Source: Vitis vinifera
Taxonomy: Eukaryota; Streptophyta; Magnoliopsida; Vitales; Vitaceae
Assembly: GCF_030704535.1 (NCBI RefSeq)
Contig: NC_081815.1
Coordinates: 1,379,001 to 1,443,000, forward strand
DNA: 64,000 nt
Direction: 5' to 3'
Shown here: piece by piece, positions 48,006 to 63,300 of the stretch
Layout: each line of letters opens with the position of its first letter
How positions within the stretch are numbered: position 1 is the first letter of the stretch
Position numbers and translations under genes: made by a program
Notes under the pieces: generated by a model
Databases searched by the model: none
What the model saw: only the letters and a program-made list of their open reading frames with translations
What the model was told of the DNA's origin: nothing

Positions 48006-50956
48006 TGATCCAATCTTGCTAAAGCTATAGCATCTTCATCCATGGCGGATGCCTTATCTGATTTTGGTTATTACAAAATTTGAGTAGAAATAAGTGGAAA
48101 AGAAATTAGTGGGAAAAATATAAGGAGAAAAAAAAAAATTTAATATTCATTTTTATATGTTTTTTCAAACGTATTTCATTTATATTTTTTATATAAAAAT
48201 TAAATAATTTTAAAATTATAATACTAAGTTTGGCCTTTTTGAGGGAAAGGTGTGTTTTGTGGACACTTTAAAAAAATAAAAAAAATAAAAAATAACTTGT
48301 ATTTATAAAACCCAAATTTAATATATTTAACTTAAAATAATTAAGATTTTATATAATTTTCAATATGGCCAAAAAAGGAATAGACAAAAGAAAATGTTAA
48401 GAGAGAAAAATTCGAGTTTTAGAGTTGAATGATATAAATATTATCGATGAATACTACTTTTAACTTTTTGAGAGAATATAAAATTTAAATTATAAGTAGA
48501 TGTGTATTCTTTTAGAAAAAAAACATTTTTTGGTACAAAATTTTTTAGAAATTAGAAAATGAAAACCTAGATAATTCAAAGTCAAAGTATTTTTTGATGC
48601 AAAGATATAAAAGAATAGAAAATAAAAACCAACCCTCGAAAGATAATTCAAAAGCAAAGTAATATTAAATTAAGTTAAAGGTAATATTTATATAATTAAA
48701 AGATAATAACTAAGAACTTAGTTTAAAAGTGCATAAAATAATAAAAATATTTTTGAATCATATAATATGAATTGAAATATGAAACTGATTTTTAAAATTA
48801 AAAATAAAATAGTAACCAACTCTTAGTAGTTACATTGAACAAGTAATGATATTAAAAACTACTTAAAATATTTTGAAATATATATATATATATATAAAGT
48901 TACTACTTTTTAAATTTTAAAAATATAGTAGATACTTCTTATAAAATATGCTCACTTTTATAAAAAAAAATTTGATTTAATATATATATATTCAGGAAAG
49001 AAAACAAATGTTAGGCAAAATGATTTTGTTATAATTCATTATAAAAATGTATAAAAAAAATTAAATAAATTATTTAATTACATAAAAGAATAAATTTAAA
49101 ATAATTTATTAAATTTAAATTTAATTTAATTTTTTCTTCACTTTCTCTTTTATTCTATTTTTCCTCTTCATACTATTTTCCTCCATATGGATTTATTGTT
49201 CTTGGGGTGTGAAATATCAGAAGTGAAAAATAACAGAAAACATAAAGGAATAAAAATAAGAATATATCCTGTGTCTGGATAAAAGAATGAAAAAATAAAA
49301 ATCTCATCCACCCATATATAGATGGATTAGATTCTTTGCAAACAAGATCATTTGACTGGCAAAGCAATCATTTTGGAATTGTCCATTGGAGATTCTCATA
49401 CCTTGTATTTTTCTCATATTTTTTCTCACACTTGTGCCGAGGAGAAGCCAGTATTACAAAACTACTGGGTGTTGCTTCTCCTTTCATGGTAGAAGAACAA
49501 AAAGTATCAAAATCTACAAACAGGGGATTATTGCTTTATCCCAAACAGATCCCACCTGAGATTAAGGTCCATCTGGGTCTTCAACTCTTGATGTCATACC
49601 AATACAAGGGTGATTATCCCCAAGTATGCCCATTGTTAACTTCTCCACCTTAGCATCTACAGAAATCCCAATTCCATGACAAATCAATAAACCAGAAAAT
49701 TTCACCATCCAAACCTCACTTTCAGAAGTTTCTCATATTGTTGACAGAACCCGAACCTGACCAACCAAATCGGCCATGGCTGTTTGGAACCAGCACTGGT
49801 TCAGAATAGAGTAGGGGAGACTTGAGGAACAGCTCCCTTATCTGATATAAACAAGCTAAAAACAAGTCCTATTTTGAAACCCAACAGCTTTAAGACACAT
49901 GCTCCTATATTATCTTTTCCTAATTCATCACAACAATGAGAAATGAAAGCAATAGAAAATGATGCAACTTATGTTTGTAAGCAAATCTTTGATGTGCCCA
50001 AAATCACCGCTAATTAGCAAGACTGAAAACCTAATTAGCATTGGTGAGATGCATGAGCCACACATAAGCCAAAACATCAGTGAGTGCTGAGCAATAAAAA
50101 AATGGGCTACAAACTTCCCAGGGATGAAACTCAGAACTGAGTACATTGTGCCCAAGGCATTTTCCAGAAGAATTGCCCAGAAGCACAAAAACCTTCCAAC
50201 ACCTATAATAATTAAAGAGTCGGTATTCAAATCAATAGATGCCGAACATGGTTAGAGTAAAAGAAAGAATAAGAGGTAGGAATTTAAGAATTAGCCATAC
50301 AGAGTTGAGCAGAAATTAATTGACCTGGGAAGATGGCATTCAAAGCATTTTCATACATGTTACAAATAGACCTGTCAAGAAAATTCAAGATAGACCAGTA
50401 CCTCCAACTCATTCTCCCAGCAATAATTATAAAGAGTATAAACGGAAAAGGAAGATTTTCCTTAAGCCACGATCAAATTCAAGACCATGCCGGAGTTCGA
50501 ATCACTGGGAACACCCTTGTATCTACAAGGAATGGAAGCAATGGTTTATGAACATTTTACATAAGCAGCAAATAGACTTAAAGAATAAGAGCAAAACACA
50601 AATACGAGAGGAAAATCTTACCATTAGATAGCCTTTGACATATAAGAGAGAACCAAAAACCTGTATAGTGAACCAAAAGTAACATAAAGCAGGAAAGAAA
50701 CCATGAACGTAATGAAACAGTGGAATCCATCCATATTTACTGGTTTGATCAAAACTCAGCTATGAGTTAGTTCACATCTTTACCCAATAAATGCTACTTC
50801 TTTTGCCCTCAAATAAAAAGCTAGCTTTTACCACAGCAGCGCCTGCAGCAGATGATGAAGAGAATTTCCACAAAACCACAAACCAAAACTGGGAGGTGAA
50901 ACATAACTGTGTATGATTACACCTGTGAAGATTATTGCTCTGAAAGAAAAGCTGTT
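48006..50956. other. Spacer between PP2C promoter and the 3' end of the next gene
   Basis: 48100-49150 is strongly AT-rich. 49170-50950 is of mixed composition and contains short frames on both strands (49336-49653 plus, 49928-50230 minus) that match no family I recognise and have no supported splice structure. Nothing else is called. Confidence 0.4.
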
Positions 50957-50962
50957 TTTATT
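50957..50962 (-). terminator. Poly(A) signal of the At4g29790-family gene
   Basis: AATAAA on the minus strand, about 350 bases after the stop codon at 51309. It is a reasonable 3' UTR length. Confidence 0.6.
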
Positions 50963-51308
50963 GGAAATATGAAATGTATGTACAAAACGCATTGTTCTCT
51001 GATTTGTAAATGCTACAACCAGGAAACATTTGTTTGCTAAGATATAATGGCTAGGACATACTAGCTTGTACGCTGGACAAAAAGATCTTTACAGTCGAAG
51101 TCACCAACTTAATACGGGAGCAAAATCCAAAACATCCGAAGGGTTCACTCGAAAATCAACTTGTGCGGGAGTCTCCAAAAGAATCTATAACCTAATTATA
51201 GACCTGACAGCCAAATGACCATCCATGTAACTGGTCATTTCTTGATAACAGCAATTATGTTTCCTTTGTCAATAGTATAATGAACAAGAATATACATAGA
51301 ATTCAGAT

Positions 51309-54300
51309 TCAGACCATCATATTTAAGTCTGAAAGGTCATCCATGGGAATCTCAAGGCCCATAAAGTCATGATCTTGTAATCCATCATCATCAATGTTCA
51401 ACCATGAACCAAGATCTTGTTCTTGGTCATCAAGGTCATCAGGAACACCTAATACATCAATTCCAGGAAGTTGCAGGCTAGATAAGTCAATGGCCTCATG
51501 TTCATCCAAGGCATCCATGGAAAACTCATCTTTTTCCTTGGCAATGCTACTTCTTGTAGTATCACTCAACTTAGGCACAGAAGCCTGTCCTGATTTGGGT
51601 TGCTCTGATAACTTGCCAAGGAGTCCATTGACTGAGGCAGATAACTGCGTTGTTTTCTGCTTAGGCTTTGTTTTAGATTTCCTCTCCCCCTTAACACTGG
51701 ATAATGCTGGCCGACCAATTTTTGTAGTTCCATTTCTAGATAGCACCTCTCTGCTATTCCCCTTTCCATCTCTGTCCCTCTCACTCCTCTTTCCCTTTGT
51801 ACTGGTTGAAAGGGAATTTCCGATGCCTGAAGGAGAAGCACCAAATGTACCACCAACATCATCAAGCAACAATTCCCTCTTTTTCACCCTATTTGACCAA
51901 GAATCTTCTTTACCAGTGGTTTGCTCAGATGACTGAAGTGCGTCAGAGGAATAGACATCATGTTTATCCATGTTCTGAGCCAACCGTGAAGTCAGAGAAG
52001 GGCTTTGCTGTGAACCCATAGAAGCTGCAGCAGAGATAAAATCAGAATCCAAAACTTACACGTGTCAGATGAACAATAAAAGAGGATTAATATATCTTTA
52101 AGACCAAAGTCCTACAAGTAACCTAAACCAAATGAGGTCAGAAGATGCGAATGTGATACAGAAATAGATAATGTTAATAGAAGGCATAGCCCTTTGTATT
52201 TTCCCCAGTAGCCATCATCTGAAGTACCTGAAACTCTAACTTCCAAAGAGCGGGCAGAAGGGTTGGCATATGGTTTGGTTGATTCACCCTCCACGGTAGT
52301 ATCTGCTGATTGGGTATCATTGAGGTGAGATGATGCAGAAAGAAAAATATCCCTGAATAAGGGCTCACTGAAGCAGCTTTTCCCTGTATCTTCATATTTC
52401 TGACAACGTTCTAATGTCCGTTTGACAAAAGCTAAGGCAGCTTGCTTGGCCAATTTGCTACTGGAACTCTTCCCACCAGAGGCATTAGGACCCCAACAAG
52501 TCTATCAAAATAAAAACATTGTTAAGTTCATTGACTTTGATGTATCTCAATCAGTAACAAATTTAACAAAGAAAAGCTCAAGCAGCACTTGGAACAGCAT
52601 CTTCCCCTCAACACCCAAAACCCCAAATGCCCAACTGTATGCATTTGCACTGATCCAAACTTACAAAAATTCACCTTCCTAATCATACCAACACCAATAA
52701 TTGAATGAACCTTTTGTTACATAAATCTGATCATGATTTCAAGTTACCACACCATTTGCAAAATGTGCCCTGAAATTTCTCCTTTTCATAGGAGAATACA
52801 TATATGCTTTTTAATAAAGAACAAGAATAGTATCATATGCCAAAAAGATGTAACTATGAAGAAGCATGAGAAATCCTTCAGGCAATATCATGTCTCTCAA
52901 GGTAGGCGGTAGCTACTTTGAATACATAGGTGGGAAGCTATGGTCACACTTTGTGAATATCAAAGTAGGATGGCCAAAGAAGATTTAAGCCACTGAGAAT
53001 AACACTTAGCTCTGGGTTCAAATAAGATTTAAGTCGCTGGGTTCAAGTTTTTGAAGGTTGAGTTGAGAGAAAAACACTTAGCTGTCACATTATATTTCCA
53101 ATCAAAGATGTTCAGTTTCTTCTCAAAATACTGAAATAAAACAGGAAAAAAAATAAAATAAAATGCTTTGTCAAACTTTCTCAATTATGTCAAATTCCAA
53201 ATTTGAAGCAGAAAATATCTCCATTCTCTAGAATATCAGAAAAATGACTCGTCACAGTTTTTATGAGAAATGAACACATCCCAGTTGAAACATTCAGATT
53301 AAACTAATTTTCTTTATGGGCAGGTGAACCCAAATTTTGAGTGTGCATCAATCATATAAGGAAATAAACCAGTATATACAGAACAGATAAAGCAGGAAAA
53401 AAGAAAAACAACACAAAAAATCACTATCATTCTTTTTATATACTAGTGTATATACTCATTCAAGTGAAATAGAGGTTTGATAAATTCATAGTGTGCTCGA
53501 TTGTGTGAAGTGTGAAAAGCTAGAAGTTAGCCTAGAGTTTTAGGACCCACCATTACCTTGTAGATTTCTCCTATTAAGAGATCACCCATTCAAGCTACTT
53601 AATGAAAGGTCAATTAAAGATGCAACCTGAATGGTGTTTGCAGGATGGATTATGAAATGAGGTAGACTTTTTATTTTTTTAAAAATAAATAAATAATAAT
53701 TGACAAATACATCTATGAGGGAAATGAAAATATAATTAAATGTCAAAGTGTAAAATATGGTGTATGGACTTACAACTAACCTATCAATATGCAATTTTGT
53801 CCCCTAAAATTTCTTGCCAATGTACATAATTGCTCATATAGTACTGAGAGAATTATACATGTAACCTACTTAGCATTTCCTACAGGACATTTCCAAATTT
53901 TCCTTTGCTTTTTATTCCATAGATGGCAAAATAATATCTAACTCAGATTACTAGTATGAATGCATCTCAAGAGTAAAAGATTCTGAAAAAAAATGAAATA
54001 TATATTTTTCTGGTTCAGGTAACTTCTAGAATTCGAAGAAAATGATTAAGTAGAATTTAAGTCACATGGAAGCACATGTGCCATGATGAAAAAGCTTAAC
54101 TTCTTACTGAAAATAAATTGGGAGTTAACTACTTCTCTCTTTTTCATTAGAACATTTTGAGGAGTGAGTTTGATCTCAAAGTGAAAGTTCAATATGAACA
54201 TGGATCACAATATACAAGATATCCCATAATATAGAAAATTTCCTAGCAGAGTGAAAGCATTAAAGTTACCATATATTTGTTGTAAGCCATTCCAACAAGT

Positions 54301-57300
54301 TTTTCAAGGGCACGAGGTTCAAATTCCCTGCAAAACAGTGCAATTTTCAGCATTAATAACATGATGCATAAAAGGCCAAGCCAAACAGTCAAAAGGCAGC
54401 TGAAATTGTTACTTTTCTTGAAGTTCTCTTGTCTCCGAGGCAGACTGCAACAGTTTACTTAGCACATCTTTCTTCTTGGAAACCTATTGTATCAGCAAAA
54501 TTACTACATGAGCTCCTTAAAACAAGTTTTACTTCATTGCAAGCTAGGAATTCAATGTCATTATACATACAACATGAACAAATTTGTTCCTGTACCTGGT
54601 CTAGATCTACTAGGAATTATTACAAAAACACATCTATATGAATTGTCTTGATATTCAGGTGAAACATACACACAGGCATATTAAGAGGGAGGGAAGGATG
54701 GAGGGAGGGAGGGAGTGGAGGAGTGGAGGAGTGGGGGTTTGGGGGTGGGGCAGGTGTGAAGGGGAGAGATTGAGAGAGAGCTTTAAAGACTTTCACAATG
54801 CAAAAGTACCTGTTGGAGGTGCTTGTCCTCCAATCTCCTGATGTCTTCACTGATTTCTTCAGCCTCCATCTTAGCTTTCTCAGGCTGAAAACAGAGGAAA
54901 ATGATATCACAGGAGCCATTAACAGGTCTCATACCAAAGTTGAAAAGCAGAATGTGAAACAGATTGTTCAAAGTACTGCAATTAGAAAAAGGGGGACAAA
55001 GAAATAAATTCCAGCTTCCAACCAACCCTCCGAAGCCCCAAACTATTGAGCTATTGGACCACCAAACTTTTAACAAAAATAAGTTGCTAGATATGTAGAT
55101 ACCCACCAAATAGCTTGGACCACAAACAAAAAAATCACCACCATATAATCATTAAGTGCTATGAATCAGAGGATGCCCAATGAATATAAGAGCTCTTATG
55201 AAAGAGAACCTACCACCAATTCTGGAAAGATTCCAATGCTCCGAATCTCCAGCAGAAGTCTTTCATTTAGGGACATGCTATTGTACTGAAATTCTGAACA
55301 AGCGATGCTAGGCATTAAATCATGGTCTGAAAATGAGCCATTTAGGGTGTCACCCACATTGGACATAATCCCGGTGCTTTCGGGCTCATCATTTTCCATA
55401 TTATCAAGTGATCTTCCAGAAACAGAAATTCTATAACCATTAAAAGCAGCACACCCAGAAATTTTATAATTTCCAAGAGATTGGTGATTCAAACTATTGG
55501 ATTCCATCTCCAAGTCCAGATCAACACCAATTCCATGCTCATCAAATTTGAAGTTTTCATTTCCACTACAGTGGAACTCTTCATATTCTTCCTCTGAAAT
55601 TAGAGCTGTTATGAGTCTCTGACAAAGTGGAATTGGATCATCTGCCCTTGTTCCTGGTGTTAACAGTCCAGGAGAAAGTTTGATAGTCTCTGTTCCAGTA
55701 CCCACATCTCTCTCATGTTCAAGCAACCCAAATCCATTAGCTACAGTATTGTAACCATCTACATCTAGAGGAACTGGAGTGGTGGATTCAAGATTTCCCT
55801 GAAAGAAGCCACAGAAGAATCAAAGCATATCAGAGCACTCAATGCCATGACATAATTTTATCTAAGAGGACAAAGGATCTCCTGAACTTTTACAGCCAAA
55901 TGAATTCTACCTCAGTTTTTCACCAATAAAGAAAGAACAAAATGGTTTAAAAAATAGTGACAATGCTCAATTTTGTTTAACTACACCAAAAGCTCTAGAG
56001 ATCAAGGATATAGCAATAGGTGGAGGGTATGCACATTTCGTCTTATCAAACAAATAAATGAATAACCATAAGGCATCTAACAAGCATGGCAAAGGTGATC
56101 CATTTCTAAATCAAACATATGAAAATGTAACAGCTGGAGGCCCAAACATTACTTACTACAGTAATGCAACTTAACACTGGCTGAAACATAACAACACAAA
56201 ATAATGCATCAAATCCAAAATCTCCAACATCTAGCTTAATAAAAATCTTATTTTAAGACAACCACAATGATACGTTCTTACATATAATGGGCATGGAATT
56301 ACAAGTGCTACCCATGGCACATGGTGCAATCAAATAATAAATGGCTACTGAAAACCAATTTAAGGACTTCGGATCAGGACTGTTGTAAATCTTGGAAGCA
56401 GCTCCCATCATTCTTGGGTTGCAGATGTTTGGCAGGAAACAGATGGGAGAGGTCACTGGAATCCTTGCTTATTGAGAAAATTCCATGATCTAGAGTTGAG
56501 CTCGGAATCACTCTTTTTTCAATGATTCAAGAGGGAGGGGTGTCAAGGAATTGTGAGGATGAATTATTTTTGAGGTGGCTCTGTGGATGATAAGTTCTCA
56601 GTGAAATCTTTTTATTCCTTTTTTGAGGTAGAGGATGTTGTTGTCTTTGCTTCAAAAAAGGTTTAGGCTTTTTTTTTTTTTTTTGGAATCGTTGGTTTTG
56701 GGTTCTTTGGTGCGTGTTAAATGGGCTTTTTTACTCGGGGCAAGATTAGCTTAAAACGAAGGGTTGGTCTTTGTTAAATTAGTCCGTCCTTTGCTAAAGT
56801 GAAGAAGAATTGGCTTATTATTCACATTATGAAACAACAAGACTGGGATTTTATTCTCTCTCTTTTTTGTATTGCTTGGGTGATTCTGTTTCCGGTGGTG
56901 GGGAGCTTATGGGGTTGGAATTTATGGGCAAAAAGCAGAGGAAGGTGTGGAGATCTGCATGACTTTGTTTGTTTTGAGCTATTTGACAAGACAGTAATTA
57001 TAGATATTTTGAGGATGTGGAGCAAAAGGTTCAAGAGCTAAAGCACTCCTTCATATGTGTTTTCCTCCTTTGGCCAATAAGGTCCCTTGATGTAGAACAT
57101 CAGCTGGTTGGGTTCTTGTTAATAGGAGCATGCTTGTTTCTTCTTTTCCTTTTCGCTTTTTGGCCCTTTGTATACTTCTTGTGTGCTTGGGTTGAGCCTC
57201 CTTTTGGTTACGTGCTTCTTAATAAATTTATGTGTGCCTATCAAAAAGGCCTAAGCAAAGAAAGTACACCTACTGAAAAAGCAACAGTAATTTACAACAA

Positions 57301-60300
57301 TTTAAGCAAAATATTAAAAGAAAAATAAAGGAACTGCAATTTGTAGAATTGTGTGACAGACATCAAAACAAATCAACAACTAACTCGCACAAAATGAAAC
57401 ACCAAAACTCAATAAATATCATGCAAGTCAAAGAGATTTCTTTTCAAGCAATATAGCAACACCCAGACCAAAATTATCTTTTAAATATCTCAATAATAGT
57501 TGCAGATGACTCATTCACACACCAATGTGAGACAAAATAACAATGTATCTCAATAATTTGAAAAACAAAACAGTGACCATCACCTGTTGCTTCAAATAAG
57601 CAATGTCCGCATCAGATAAAAAACCAAAGAATGGCTCCATCTGCCTCCAGAAAGAGTTGGAAAATGCATGAACTGCAGTGACAATTAAATTAATCAATCC
57701 AATGAAATATGTAAGAATTTTGACGGCAAAATAACAACAGAATTTTCAGCGAAGACAGTACTGGGGTTAATAACAGCATTTGCAGCAGCCAGTAGTTCTT
57801 CATGCCCATCATCTGAACCAACTAAGAACATTAAACCACAAGTGATTAAAGGATACTTTAAGAAACCACAACAGTAATTAATCTGAAATTTTTTTATGAA
57901 AGGTTTGGAATCCAATTACTTATAAAATCTGCTGCTGCATTGATTGCTGTGTGCTTCTGACGTGTATATGCCTTACGGTCAGAAAGCTTCCGAGTTGGTG
58001 GGCGGCCATCTTTGCTGAATAAAAATTATCATAAAATTGTGAGATTTTAATTGGAAATAGCCAATACTTTTAGACTAAAACATGGGAAGAACATTTATTA
58101 CATAACCCTAAAGATAGGAAGGGAGAGAGTTTTAACCTTTCAGTCTTATTGTAACCAAGTTTAGCACTTCTAAGCTGTTTTGCCATAGGCACGAGTGATC
58201 TTGAAGAAGGAAAGCCCCGCCCGGTCCTCCCTTGCCTCCGCACACCATCGCCAAGGTCTTCCTCACTAATCAGCCTATTTTTTCTTGATGGCAGCACAAG
58301 CGTTTGTCCTGCTTTCTCATCTATGTCATCAGACTTTTTGCTCTTATCTCTGGATTTGATATCAGCAGCCCCAGACTCCTCACTTTCAGATAACGTAGCT
58401 GAAGAAAAATGGTCACCTCTTAATTTAACTTGCTGAGGAGAATTGCTTGACAATCGTCTTGCACTTCCCAGTCCATTTTCATTACCAGCAACATCAGATA
58501 CACTATCCAGAACAGGGGTTTCATCATTACTTGAAACAATAGGAACAAGATTTGTTCTTCTTCCAGTACGGGAAATCTTCTGTGGCCTCTGGCCAGCCCA
58601 CTGGGCAACAGGGGGTGATGAAGACCGTGTTGATGGTGTACGCTTGCGATTGTTAGCCCCAACAGCAGGAGAAAGTTTGTTTGTACAATGAGAAGGCTCC
58701 CAATCATTTAAAGCAGTTGCTCGATGGACAATTGAAAATGCCTTCGGTAAAAGACCTGAACCTGATCGTGGAGCCCGAGCAGATGCATTCATTTTCATGT
58801 TTGAAGTAGGACTAGGAGAACTAAAATCTTCACGAGCATTAGCCCTGGACATTTTACAGAAATAACAGCATGTGAGTTGAGAAAAGAAAAAACAGAAATA
58901 AACAAGTCAGGAAGAAAGGGGATCTAAAGGGGAAAATAAGGCCCCTAATCTGAGAATGAAGACTCAAAAAAAAAAAAGGGACAAGGAGAATTATTCTTCA
59001 GCAAATGAAACAACTGCAAAAGCACTCTCCAAATGAGCTGTTCGATAATGTAAAACCTAAGTTGCCTCCCCTTCTGCAAACTCATTTGGAGAATGGCATC
59101 TAACATAAACATAAAAGGGAAGAAATGATGTGATGGGACCAATACACTTACTTATTAACAGCTCTGAGATTCACTCTTTCCTTATCTGAACCAATAGGAC
59201 GGTCTCTCCGGTCATTAAGAAGGGAATTGTTATCCTGATCAGTTCTAGGGATGGTAGAACGCATGCCCAAGCTAGTCTGTTGTGAGATACTATCTACTTT
59301 TCCAACTCCAACAGCTCCATTAGCAACTCCTGGCCTATATAAGATACATAATAAAAATCAACCCACCCACCAATAAGAGATCATAAAAGGTAAAAGAATC
59401 ACTGCAAATTAAATTAATAAAATTGACCAGTAGAATCCAAGGAAAGACACTTAAACTGGATGCAAGAAGCCCAGCAGGTACATTTACATCATTTTTTTTT
59501 ATTTTTTATCAGGTGCATTCACATCATCATACTGAGATTTTTATCCTTGATCAATGCAAGCTTTTTTACCTTCCACACAGCACGGTGGAAGCACTTATTA
59601 TTTTCTTTGAATGAATGCACTCCATGTACATGCATCTCATATCATAAATAAAAAAAACAAATTATTCAAGAGTAAATCTCATTTTCAGGAAAAGTGTAAG
59701 AATCTTTTCCCAGCTATTCTAGAAGATGTATATTTTAGGAATCTTTTCTATGTTGATTTATAAGTTCTATCATATGATAATAAAGATCCTTTCAAGATGT
59801 GCAATAGGAATCTAATTACAAATATATAGAATATTTTTATTTTAGAATTTATAGGAACAAATTTATAGGTCAAGTAAAGCCTTGAAGTTTTTTTTTTTTT
59901 TTGATAGATAAAAAAGATGTATATAAAGAAAAGAGGAGACACCAAAAGCAGTGCCCTCAGAGTATACAAGGAGTACACAAAAGAAGCCAAAAGGCTCAAA
60001 CCAAAGGGGAAGGGATAGAAACAAAAAATATCACATGCCCTTACTTAGAGCCTAACCAATGAATGAAGCTTACAAGCAAAGAAGGGCTCAAAACTATAGA
60101 CACCTTAACCCAAGACAAAAGATTACATACAAAAGAATTTTTCAATCTTTGGAGCGAAAGCTCCTTATTACCAAACGCTAACATATTCTTTTCCTTCCAG
60201 ACTATCCAAAATATACATAAGGGGGTCATTTGCCAAGCCTTTTTAGCTTTCCCCACAAAAGCCCCATGCCACCCAAGAAGAGTTTCTTTCACTAAACAAG

Positions 60301-63300
60301 AAAGAATCCAAGCCATACCAAAGAGGGAAAAGAGAAGATTCCACAGAACCCGAGTCTTTACACAATGAAGAAGAAAATCCACCGTCTCTACTTCAAAGAG
60401 GCTTAGAAAACACCTATTTGCCAAAGAGTGCCTTCTCCTTTGAAGTTGGTTCAAAGTTAAGACTTTCCCCCACGAAGCCTCCTAAGCAAAGAAAGCCACC
60501 TTAGGAGGCACACTTGCTCTCCAAATACTACCACTAGTGAACAAAAGAGAATCTCCGGGCTCCAAGATAGAATAAAGAGACTTGACCGAAAAGGTGTCAC
60601 ACCTCGAAGCTTTCCAAATCACTCTATCTTCTACCTCCCTGTGCACCCTGAAAGCTTGGATCTTTTGCAAACTACGCTCTACCAACTCTACCTCCCGATC
60701 ATTAAACACCCTTGAGAAAAGAGGGATCCAACCACCCCCATCACCATCTAGGTTCCAAACATCCGACACCCACGCTTTCTTAGATGAAGAAATGGAAAAT
60801 AAGGAAGGCAATGACTCACAAAGCCTTGAAGTATTTTTAAACTTCAGATATAGATGAATGAGATAAAGTAAATGAAGGGCCAAATTCCATAATTGGTAAC
60901 ATAACAATTTTTGGTTTCAAACATTAAAATCTAACATATCTTTAACTATAAGTGCACTTTAAAGCTTTTTTTTTTTTATTGGTATAAGTGCACTTCAAAG
61001 CTTAGTTCTTGCTTTCGTTTGTGTTCCATTTTTTTTTAGTTAAATATATTTCAGGGCATTAGTCATGCACCTCTACCTCGTGTACAAGCTATTAGTAATT
61101 TACACTCTTTTAAGGCTACGGATGAGTTCTGATTTTCATAAGTTCTCTTGAAGCAAACCTAAAAGGAAAATGTTGCAGTCAGCACCATTTTTACTAATAT
61201 TTTTTACCAGCTACTTGGGTGACAAATGATGATTCTAACCTATATGGAAAATGTTGTGTTTGCCACCATTTAAACCATACTTTCTACTAGCTGCTTATGT
61301 GGCAAGTAATGATTGAATATGAAAAAGCTGTCACACCCACTCACCTTTTTTCACATTTAATCTCCACCTGTCCACATAAGCAAGTGGTAAAATATATGAT
61401 AAAAGTGGTGTAGTATGCAGCACTATCCAACCTATATATGGCAAAGTAACTGAATAGAATGAAAAATATGTCAAAAACACGATAATTGAAATCTTAGTTG
61501 GGTACCCATATAAAAGAAAAGTGACAGAATATTACCATATTTGTATCATTTTTCTCCAAAATACTATCGTATTCCCTCTTTTATATTTTTTTCCTTGCAT
61601 GGAACTAAACCTACAACCTTCTCATTTCCACTCCAACAAATTATGGATCCAAAAAACAAGAATTTTATTCACCTGAATCACCTCAACTATCCTCCTGAAA
61701 AAATGAAAAAGAGGCTGGGGGGAGCCTAGACCTAGATCCTAAAGTGATAAGTACATGTGAGATTTCCCTGCCACTTGAACCAGGCTTCATGGCGTATTCT
61801 CATATTAAATAATTACAAGATTCCAGGCTTGATAGCTATCAAAAGAATGCAATTGCAATTAAAAAGAAGCTGTATTTGAAAATATTGACAAATCACAATA
61901 AATGGCATCATTTGTATCAACCTTTTACTGGACAGAATATCAGCATAAGGCTCAAAGCTATCAACTAAGTAGGATCTCCAACAACCAAAGATCATGGTGG
62001 ATATATATTTTATTAAACACTAGAGAGTACTTTTATGAGCTCATATTTTCAAAAAAACCAACATCGATGCCTAAAACCACTCAAAATCCATACAAGTAAC
62101 CCTATTAAAAAACTTACCAAGATAGGATCTTATAATGGCAGTCAGACAAATACTATGATTAAAATCTCTGAAGTAACTTTGTCTTAGTCTTCAAAGTGAG
62201 CTTTTTTTTTTTTTTTTTTTTTTTAAGTTTTTTATAAGTGATACAAACTGATAATTTGAATACTTCTGTATATCTAAATGCTAACATGAAATCCATAAAA
62301 ATATACATAATCTTAACCGAGCATATCATGATATTAGAGAATATTAGTTAAAAACCATGGAACCAAGTTGGTTCAGTTGAAAAAAGTGTTGGCTATTAGA
62401 GGCTATTGCTAATATAATATTAATTAAAAGGGGCCTTATAGTATAAGTGTTATTTTTTATAACAAGCATTAGTGTATAACTTCAACACAGATAATTATGT
62501 TAATGATAAATGCCGCCTCTAGCCAAGCGAGGACTGTATACAAACCAAATATTATTACTAAGTTTCCTCCTGGAAATAAATATCGTGAGATGCCAATTAA
62601 GAAGAGCAGAACCATTAAAAAGAAACATTTAACAACGTTATTACCCATAAAAAAAAACAGTTATTATGCTAGGGATTCAAATAGTAATAGAGGGCACATG
62701 CAGAACATGTTGAAATTCAGCAGGCCATACCTGACCCCATGGGAGTCATTATTCAACCTTGATCGAGCATCAGAAATAATCCTATGCTGAATTCCCTGCT
62801 TGGGTTCCCGGTAGCTATCAATGGTAGGTTTAGTCGCCACTGCATTTGGAGAAACATCTGACTTTATCACAGAACGCTTCTTCTTCATTTTTGATTTCTC
62901 CCAACCATCAACAGCAATGGGTAATGTCCGATCCTCACCCTGAACTGCACCACTATTTGCAAGTTTTAACATTTCCCTATCCCTATCTAGAGCCCCAGAT
63001 GACCTGGCAAGAGCATTAGTCCGTACGTCCACCTAGATAAATGAGAATATATATGTCAGTCTTCTAATGAAAGAGTGGCAAATGAATTAAGGAAACAACT
63101 GGGAGCATTTTACAAGGAAAATTGGGCCATCCAACTGAAAAGAAACTACTGAATTTATAACTACAGAAAGTAGACAGTGTTGTTGATGAAATGCCACACA
63201 GGATGAAAAGGGTGATGAATCAAAGAAAATTCAATGATTGGACAAAGAAATCCAACCACATCACCATGCTTTAATATGGGACCATCACAAAGGTATGTGC

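Noticed and set aside
49336-49653. Plus-strand frame of 105 codons
   Set aside because: No domain or conserved motif recognised and no splice partners.
49928-50230. Hydrophobic minus-strand frame of 100 codons
   Set aside because: No homologous family recognised, and it lies in a spacer beyond a poly(A) signal. Composition alone explains the hydrophobicity.
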